In this document: piece after piece, positions 56,831-64,000 of the stretch
Layout of the letters: every line of letters starts with the position of its first letter
Position numbering within the stretch: position 1 is the stretch's first letter
Assembly (NCBI GenBank): GCA_963693085.1
Contig: OY856413.1
Span: forward strand, 107,005,501-107,069,500
Direction: 5' to 3'
Origin: Alisma plantago-aquatica
Taxonomy: Eukaryota; Streptophyta; Magnoliopsida; Alismatales; Alismataceae
Length of the DNA stretch: 64,000 bases
Notes under the pieces: generated by a model
Told to the model about the DNA's origin: nothing
Database searches by the model: none
Seen by the model: the letters and a program-made list of their open reading frames with translations, nothing else
Position numbers and translations under genes: made by a program

Positions 56831-58193
56831 TGAAAAAGATTTACATATACCCATAACCGAGACGTTTCCAGATGAACAAATTTTGAAAATTAACTCTAAG
56901 GGTCCTTGGTTCGCTGAGATTGTAAATTATTTGGCTTGCGGGATCATCCCGGAAGATTGGTCATATCAGGAGAAGAAAAGATTTTTCCATTCTTTACGAT
57001 ATTATTTTTGGGATGACCCAATTCTTCTTAAGCAATACAGGGATGGTATCTTGCGCAGGTGTGTGCCTGAAGTGGAGTACGAGAGAATTTTACGTCATTG
57101 CCACGCACTACCTATAGGAGGAAACCATGCGAGCTCTCGTACGACAGCTAAGGTTTTGGAAAGCGGCCTTTATTGGCCAACTTTGTTTCGAGATGCCTAC
57201 GAGTTTGTGAGTCAATGTGATTCCTGCCAACGAGCAGGTAATATCTCAAAGTGACAGGAGATGCCCCTGAATGTGTTTCAGGAAGTGGAGGTATTTGATT
57301 TGTGGGGCATAGATTTCATGGGACCCTTTGTGTCCTCAATATCCAATTTATATATTTTATTAGAAGTAGATTATGTGTCGAAGTGGGTGGAAGAAATACC
57401 CACAAGGACTAATGATTCCACTATAGTGTGCAGATTCGTGAAAGAAAATATTTTCTGCAGGTTTGGGGTACCCCAAATGATAATCAGTGATGGGGGTACG
57501 CATTTTAGGAATCAGAAGTTCTCGAAATTATTGAAGAAATATGGGGTTAAGCATAACATAGGTACCCCATATCATCCGCAAATGCAAGGCCAGGTGGAGG
57601 TCTCCAACCGTGAAATTAAGAAGATTTTAGAGCGTACGGTGGCATCCACGAGGAAGAACTAGAGTGCCCTACTTCCGGATTCTCTATGGGCGTACAAGAC
57701 GGCTTACAAAACACCTATAGGCACCACGCCTTTTAGGTTGGCATATGGTCGGGCTTGTCACCTGCCGGTTGAGTTAGAGCACAAAGCGCATTGGGCGCTT
57801 AGAAGGCTCAACTTGAGTTACGATGAAGTGGGGAGGAAGAGACTGCTGGAATTGAATGAGTTGGATGAGCTGCGGATGACGGCAGATGAGAACGCACGGA
57901 TATACAAGGAGTGCACAAAGCTGATCCATGACCGCCACATCCAGTTGCGCACGTTCAAAAAGGGAGATAGTGTTTTGTTGTTCAATTCACGACTCAAGTT
58001 GCATCCCGGGAAGCTCAAATCCCGGTGGAGTGGACCGTTCATGGTAGAAGAGGTCAAACCACATGACGCGATCTTGGTGCGTGATGGTGAGACCACGTTT
58101 TTAGTGAATGGATAAAGATTGAAGCTCTACTTTGGTGAAAATTACAAGAGGAAGGTGAATGAGGTCAAACTCATTTCACTTTCGGATGAATAA
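56831..58193 (+). pseudogene. Integrase of Athila pol
   Basis: Inserts cDNA in the genome. The zinc-binding HHCC region is at about 57090-57245 ([12 protein letters not shown] ... CDSCQRA). The DDE core has [10 protein letters not shown] (57300-57330), [10 protein letters not shown] (57478-57508) and [20 protein letters not shown] (about 57562-57620). A conserved [20 protein letters not shown] block and a C-terminal domain ([24 protein letters not shown]) follow. Stops: TGA 57252, TAG 57660, TAA 58113. The natural end is TAA 58191-58193. No chromodomain. Confidence 0.93.
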
Positions 58194-59135
58194 GGTGCCC
58201 TAAAATCGTCTAGCCTAAGACGTTAAATAAGGGCGCTTGTTGGGAGGCAACCCAACCATCGGTACCTTAGTTTAGTTTATGTACAATCATAGGTTGATTT
58301 GTTTTGGTTCAATTTTTAGTGAAAAAAAGATACTGTGATCGGTTTGTTCTTTGTGCAGGCTGAGGCAGAGTCAATACCATCGACACACTGGTCAATAGTA
58401 TTGAATATGGCATAGGTTGATGACTGCGGATTTTGCTCTGTGTCGATACCATCGACGGCCTCGTCGATGGTATCGACCTACCTACAGGCAGGTCGTGAAG
58501 AAAAAGTCGATGGTATCGAGATGCCTGTCGATACCATCTAGATCTCTGAAGATTTACCGAAGAAATCGACTCAAGAAAGTCGATACCATCGACGGGTGTG
58601 TCGATGGTATCGACACATTCAAGTGAAAAAGGCGGTATCCGGGCTTCACGAGGATTTGCCCTAATCAGAGGGTCGATACTATCGACTTCCGTCGATAGTA
58701 TCGACCATCCACGTCACCGATCCGTGTGAACAAATCAACGGCGATCGCGGCATCAAGACGGTCGATCCGGGTGCAGCGTCTATACCATCGACCCATGCCG
58801 ATGGTATCGACACGTCACTGATCCGGGTTTCCAGATCCAGCCATCGACGACTGTCGATACCAATGAGGGGGCGGATAGCATCGACAAGTGTCGATACCAT
58901 CGACTCGTGTCGATGGTATCGACGGGCCAACTGTGGTGCCAGCCAAGTCTATTTAAGGAGATTCAATACGTCAGTTGACATCACACCTTCAGAGCGATCT
59001 CCTCCCTTTGCGTCGAGCACTCCCCCGTCCAAGCCCGAAGAAAAGCATCACCAAGCAAAGGTCTTCATCGAGCGGAGATTCAACTCTCCAATCTTCACTG
59101 AGCTCTCTTTCTTATCCCCATCTCTCATCGCAAAC
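58194..59135 (+). other. pol-ORF3 spacer with ~16 15-mer repeats
   Basis: No ORF of note. From 58370 to 58923 it carries about sixteen GTCGAT-NNN-ATCGAC copies, some degenerate (58370, 58391, 58442, 58462, 58506, 58527, 58579, 58600, 58672, 58691, 58778, 58798, 58853, 58890, 58909 and nearby), often as inverted pairs. A leader to ORF3 follows. Confidence 0.85.
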
Positions 59136-60733
59136 ATGGCGCATGTGGCCGGAGCTTCCTCCTCGCGTGCGAATCCGATGGACATCCCGAAATTCATGCC
59201 ACCACCGCCATCGTCGATCGCACATCCCTGACTTGTCCATCCTTCCTCGGAGGTCCGGAAGATCTACGAGGAGATCATGCGGAGGAAGATAGACCCACTC
59301 GGTATGTGGACCGGGAAATGATCCGAGATCTCGGATTCGAGGCCAACTTGGCCTACGTTCTGAAGGGGCAGGCCCACCACACACCAATACGGCCTGGCGA
59401 GCTGGAATTTCATGCAGATGGCCAACCGTTCTTCGGCAACTGACCCACGTACAAGGAATTGGTGGCGGAGTTCATGGCGTCGTTGGACGTCTGTGTCGTG
59501 CCCAACGACATCGTAACTACCGATCGTGAGTGGATCAAGGGCCGGGTGTCTTTCCGGATGTACAACCATGACTACACCCTCACGCCCAAGTAGTTCAATA
59601 GGATTTTCAACTGGAACCATTCGCAGTACGACCACCGGCGACCGGACAACCGCATCGACTACGACGCCCTCTTCTCCGAGCTGGTGACGGTGCCGCAAGG
59701 GAAGTCGGTGAGCTACCACAATGTCGCGGTATCCGATTTCGAGCACCCTTTCATCCGGGTACTACATCGGATGCTGAGTTCTACGCTTTTTGCCCGGGGT
59801 GATCTGGCCCTCAGCAAATTTCAGGGGTCGGACCTATTCTTTCTGTATAAACTCCTGAAGAGAGAAGAATGCAATTGGGGTGCCTTCTTTCTGCAGCGAG
59901 TATTGGACGTGAAGAGGAGTACGAGGAAAGCCCCGATTCACTTTGGCGGGCTTATCACTAAGCTGGCCATCTACCCGGGGTTGAATCTCAAGCAGCTGAC
60001 TCCTCTCTCTTCAAGAAGCAAGGTAAACTTGCAGCATTTATACCGATCCAATCTCCTACTTCTCTGAGATGGCGTGGCGTTTGCGCATTGCCATGTCAAC
60101 CACGCCTACCAGGAGTGCGCGCTACCCGATACGGTATTCAACATCTACGGGGCGCAACATTTTCGATGGCCAATCATAGCCATCGCCGACTCCGATGAAG
60201 AAGGCGGCAATGACGGCGGCGACGAAGGACATGACGACGAGGCTGAGGAGGAAGAGGAGGCCTTTACACCTCTTCGGGCACGAGTGGCACCACGGAAGCG
60301 TCCTCGGATGCATCCAGGTGCATCTTCATCATCACAGCCTACGCCGCCACCACCACCACCCTCGCAGCCAAGCGAAGATGCCTATTCCATGCAGGGCATG
60401 TACGTGATGCTGCAAGACATCCAGGAGACCCAGCATGGCCACACAGCCACCTTTGCCGGTATTCAAGATACTACCAACCGGCTCTTCATCAATCAACAGA
60501 CGATCTTCGAGAATGAGCGCCTTTTGTTCGAGAATCAGCAGAACATCCATGATCAGCTACACAGGATGGAGGAGCAGCAGCAGCCATTTTTCGATCATTA
60601 CTGGAGCCAAAATTATTTTGGGGGGTATCCACAGCCTCCTCTGATACCTCAGTATGATCCAAATTTCCAGGGGCAATACCCGTCTTGGGACCCCACGGTG
60701 GCGCAGTACCCGCCTCCACCACCGCAAGAATGA
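59136..60733 (+). pseudogene. Third ORF of Athila (ATHILA ORF1-type protein), broken
   Basis: Begins MAHVAGASSSRANPMDIPKF at 59136. After one frameshift near 59300 it continues in one frame to TGA 60731-60733. Stops at 59229 (TGA), 59441 (TGA), 59591 (TAG) and 60065 (TGA). The central part reads FEHPFIRVLHRMLSSTLFAR, DLFFLYKLLKREECNWGAFF and HFGGLITKLAIYPGL. This matches the ATHILA / 'putative plant transposon protein' domain (HPLLRYFHRVLASTIFGRG, ELFFLY...NWG, GGLIT). The C-terminal 220 residues are acidic (DEEGGNDGGDEG), then proline-rich (PTPPPPPPSQPS), then glutamine-rich. It sits where some Athila elements keep an env-like gene; no signal peptide or membrane segment is seen, so an envelope role is not supported. 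Confidence 0.82.
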
Positions 60734-62278
60734 TTTGGTATCACTGTTCCAATCCTTAAGTTTGTTTTTGACTATGAGGCCATAGTCGGATTCAAGCTTA
60801 GGGGGGTAGTTGGAACAACTTTATCTTTTATTGTTGTTTTTTAGTTTTTTAGCTTTATTGTTTTTTTTCTTGTTATTGTTTCTTGCAATTTTAGTTTGTA
60901 GGATCCACATGCTATCTAGTGTAATCGTGGATGTCATAAAGTTTGTGTCATCTCTAGAGTGTGCATGGGAAAAATCAAGGGAATTTAAAAAAAAAATTGT
61001 ACATGTGCAAAGCTTGTCGTGTTTAACCTTGTGCAATTAACCTATGAAAATGATTGGTTCTGTCAACTCTAAAACAACAATTCACAACTGTACTCCTAAT
61101 GATTCATGAAAGTGGACGGACATGTTTGTTTGAGCCTAATCCGACCAAATGGTAATGTGACTTTAATAAGAAGTAGGAGAGAGAAACTTCTTAACTACTA
61201 CACAGGTCAGTAAGGAGGGACACATAATATTTATCTACGGTTCAGTCACCTAGTCTTGTGATCTTTCCACCTTTTTGCTTTTTGCAATCCACCACAAGAA
61301 TTGGAAGTACTTTACAGTTTTAACTTCTTTGACTGCATTGCACGTAGATAGGGCTTGCATTAATTCTTTTTCCATATGTTTTGCATAAAAAGAAAGAAAA
61401 AATGAGAATAGTGATACATGAACATTACCTTTAGGTGCATGTCATGTAGATGCATTCATAATTATTCATGCATAAAGTATATCATGTATCTCAATTTTTC
61501 TTCAATGGTGAATTAAATTGTTCCATACCTTCTAAATAAGTGCAAATTTCTGAGTTATGAAGAAAAATAAGCCCAATAAAATATTCATTATCAATTATGG
61601 ATATAAGGGTTTGAAAAATGAAAAAAAGAGAAAAATCTAAAAAAATCTTCATGTTAAAAAAAAAAGAGAGAAAGTTATTTAGAAGCAATTAGAATAAGAA
61701 GGAGAAAGGAACATAATATCACCTGCATTTCAAGAATTATTGAGTACATGATGTAGCTTACATAGACGTCCATCTCGTTTTGAGGTGGATGGTTAGTGCA
61801 TGCATCATTCCACCCAGTTTTAGGCATTAGGGAATTTCTCATGTGCATTTGCATCATGTAGGACATTTTTATATTATGCATGTTGAAACTGTACAATACT
61901 TCCATTTTCTTCCATGAACCACCCATCTTCATCCACCTGTTGCTCGGATTGGTAGGCCACCGTGAATTTCTCCTCACTAATGTATATCAGGAGAACTGCT
62001 TCCATTGAGATGGTAGTTAGGGCGAGCAACGTAGCATAGGAGATCACAAGATGCACCAAGTCTGAACCGGCGAGTTTTATTATGTTAACTGCCTTACGTG
62101 ATAGTGTTCATCAGTTTTGGGGTCAATTTCTCTTATGGATGATTACTATCGCCTACAGGGTAATTACCATTCTGTGGTTAGAGAGGGTCGGTATGTGATT
62201 GTTAGGTGGGAGTCATTTGGATGTTGGTTGTGATGCGTTGTTCTTCAGTTGACATTAGAAATTCTATTCTAAGGATTA
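60734..62278 (+). other. Long 3' untranslated region of Athila
   Basis: 1.5 kb without coding domains. It contains a PPT-like block, AAGCTTAGGGGGGT at about 60796-60809, nearly identical to the true PPT region at 62304-62316. T-rich and A-rich tracts follow. Confidence 0.7.
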
Positions 62279-62298
62279 GTTGCTCGAGGGCGAGCAAC
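62279..62298 (+). other. 8-bp hairpin before PPT
   Basis: GTTGCTCG-AGGG-CGAGCAAC, immediately upstream of the PPT. The Athila-like remnant at 38086-38103 has the same hairpin with loop AGGA. Confidence 0.8.
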
Positions 62299-62302
62299 GT
62301 TC

Positions 62303-62317
62303 AAGCTTAGGGGAGTT
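62303..62317 (+). promoter_or_regulatory. Polypurine tract of Athila
   Basis: AAGCTTAGGGGAGTT abuts the TGATGTGACG start of the 3' LTR. Confidence 0.88.
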
Positions 62318-63828
62318 TGATGTGACGATTTTGAGTCGCATTTATAGACCTATTTCATATGTGTTTTATGCTTTTATTAGTCATTTTTATGGTTAATGTG
62401 GCATAATTCATTCACTTTGGTCTTTGCTACTATTTTATGTCAAATCCCCTTTATTTCATCATTATGAGCATCAATTGTCAAAATATTATTATTTGTTTGA
62501 ATTTATGTGATCTTGTGTTTGAATTTCAGGACAAATGAGTATTTTCTTCCGTCGATACCATCAACGGAAGTCGATACCATCGACATGATCACAGGCTGCC
62601 AGCCGCGAGTATCAGCAAAAAGTTGATACTATCGACAGAGATGTCGATGGTATCGAGCTATCATCAGGTTGCTGGCGAAGAAGCAGTCGATAGTATCGAC
62701 ACCAAGTCGATACCATCGACGCACGGAGGCTACAGCTATGCAAAACGACAAAACCGTCGCTACAGGGTAGTCGATACCATCGACCCGCGTCGATGGTATC
62801 GAGACTACATCAGGCACTCGGACGAAAGGAAAGAAGGGCGGCCGCTACTACAGCGAGTCGATACCATCGACTCGCGTCGATGGTATCGACACCGTAGGAT
62901 ATGAGTTGGCTTCCTAATGATCTCAATTGGACATCTACGGTTAATTAGCGACCTAATGAGGGAGATATACCTAATGACGGCCGCCCAGACATGGGGAGGA
63001 GCTCATTAGCCATTGCATGAGTACCGAGGAGCAGTAGAGAGGAGAAATGAGGTTAGAAGCTCATACCAGTTGATTCGGATGCCGCAGAAGACGGATTTCA
63101 CCACCGAAAGGCGGGAGAGCACGTGTTATATGCAAAGGATCAACCGGTTCTTCTCCGTTTAGGGGTTTCACCTCTCAGTTCACGTTTTGCACATGATTTC
63201 CCCTATCTCTATCTTGTACTTGTTTGAGATGAACATGCGGGGCTAATCCCCTTTGTCTTTAGGACCGGGAGTAGCCCGGGGATTCATTGTATGACAATTT
63301 TATAATAGTAATTCATATTTTATCTCTTAAATCCATGGTATCTACATTAATCGATAAATCCCTTGACCAAGGTGGTGTAAAATTAATGGTGGATACTGAG
63401 AGATCGTTCATAATGCACCTAGTTTAGGGTATAGGTTACTACGACGATGGAACCGACCTAGACCTAGGTAGTGAATTGCAACATGACAGTGGGCAATTCT
63501 GTTTTCAGGCCACTACCCGGATAGAGAGATAAAATTGAGGCATTATATACAATCTAATACAATGAAAACCCGCGGTGAAACCGCAACCCTAAAGATACCC
63601 TTTTGAATTGATTAAATTAACATTTAATCGATCGTTTGTTTTGTTTTATTTTTATTTTCTTTTAATTTCAACAACAACTCTCACTTTGTTATTAGGCTTA
63701 GTTGATCGCAAATAGTTAGTAGGAGTCTCCAACAATTCCCAGTATCCCTGTGTTCGACTCGGGCCTCACAAGGCCTATATTACTTCGACGTGTTCACTTG
63801 CGTTTCAACGCATAGTAAAATTGCATCA
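62318..63828 (+). repeat. 3' LTR of Athila
   Basis: 1511 bp, starting TGATGTGACGATTTTGAGTC and ending AAAATTGCATCA. The 103-bp difference from the 5' LTR is a single deletion after GGTAT at about 63341. The 15-mer array is at about 62551-62890. Confidence 0.95.
62551..62890. repeat. GTCGAT-NNN-ATCGAC 15-mer array (3' LTR)
   Basis: Same ten positions as in the 5' LTR, with a few single-base differences. The last inverted pair ends at 62890. Confidence 0.9.
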
Positions 63829-63833
63829 AATGG
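63829..63833. repeat. Right TSD of Athila element (AATGG)
   Basis: Matches 50910-50914. The remaining 167 bp to the window end show no recognisable feature. Confidence 0.95.
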
Positions 63834-64000
63834 CAATATCATCTTTGCAATCAATTGATGGGGGCATGTGAAAGTTTTCTAAAGTTGGTGCCTTTCCATC
63901 TAGATCATCCATATGTGAAATAGAAATTGGATGTGATAGAGTGTGAGGAATTATTTCATCATTGGAGGTGGCTTATCCAGGATAGATTCAACCAAAGCTG

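Larger units (their letters stand above)
50915..63828 (+). mobile_element. Complete 12.9-kb Athila-lineage Ty3/gypsy element
   Basis: Two LTRs (1614 and 1511 bp), a tRNA-Asp primer site, a single-frame gag-pol, a third ORF in the env-like position, a long 3' untranslated region, PPT and a perfect AATGG duplication. The primer site, the lack of chromodomain and the ATHILA-type third ORF place it in the Athila lineage. All coding regions carry stops, so it is not autonomous now, but structure and LTR similarity show relatively recent insertion. Confidence 0.96.

Noticed and set aside
59136..60733. Third Athila ORF as a retroviral envelope gene
   Set aside because: No signal peptide, membrane span or glycosylation-rich ectodomain; the recognisable part is the ATHILA ORF1-type domain.
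1..64000. Intact host genes or tRNA genes
   Set aside because: I looked for long conserved frames and tRNA-like cloverleaf signatures and saw none that could be supported by eye; matches to tRNA ends are primer sites of LTR elements.

Overview
The window is intergenic DNA from a flowering plant, built almost entirely of transposable elements. No intact host gene is visible. The evidence is several classes of plant LTR retrotransposon (Athila, Tat and Tekay/Del-like Ty3/gypsy, plus a copia-type LTR), an RTE LINE fragment, hAT and foldback MITEs, and many plant telo-box motifs (AAACCCTAA). The species cannot be named from this sequence alone.

Layout. 1-1.8 kb: partial copia-like LTR (plus strand). 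1.8-9.0 kb: a very old Tat-lineage gypsy pol, split inside integrase by a solo LTR (5802-8702). 10.9-14.3 kb: a second solo LTR with a perfect target-site duplication (TSD). 14.3-20.5 kb: AT-rich DNA with an RTE LINE 3' end, a foldback MITE and a 643-bp hAT-type MITE with a perfect 8-bp TSD. 20.5-35.2 kb: a minus-strand solo LTR (TSD TTCAT) into which an 11.3-kb LTR element (21148-32467, TSD GGTAG) is nested. 36.0-38.1 kb: a plant-mobile-domain fragment beside an Athila-like LTR (minus). 39.2-48.4 kb: a 9.2-kb non-autonomous LARD-type element (minus, 3.66-kb LTRs, 1.85-kb core, TSD ATCAC). 48.5-50.5 kb: a second copia-like LTR (minus). 50.9-63.8 kb: a complete Athila-type element (TSD AATGG) with gag-pol and an ATHILA-type third ORF.

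How the parts relate. The solo LTRs at 5.8, 10.9 and 20.5 kb, the nested element and the LARD look like one broad lineage. Where an internal region survives (the nested element and the LARD) the primer site is initiator-tRNA-Met-type, and those two also share a 3' GGACRAAATYC/PPT block and leader block. All of them, solo LTRs included, have an intron-like module inside the LTR: donor RAG/GTATGT, acceptor TTAG, with arrays of hairpins between. Hairpin stems change in both arms together from copy to copy, which points to selected nucleic-acid structure. The Athila element instead carries dozens of copies of a 15-mer, GTCGAT-NNN-ATCGAC, in both LTRs and in the pol-ORF3 spacer. Its 1827-codon gag-pol has 13 stops but no frameshift. 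These structural modules are the most unusual content of the window. All coordinates, TSDs and pairings were read by eye; no alignment, folding or database search was run.
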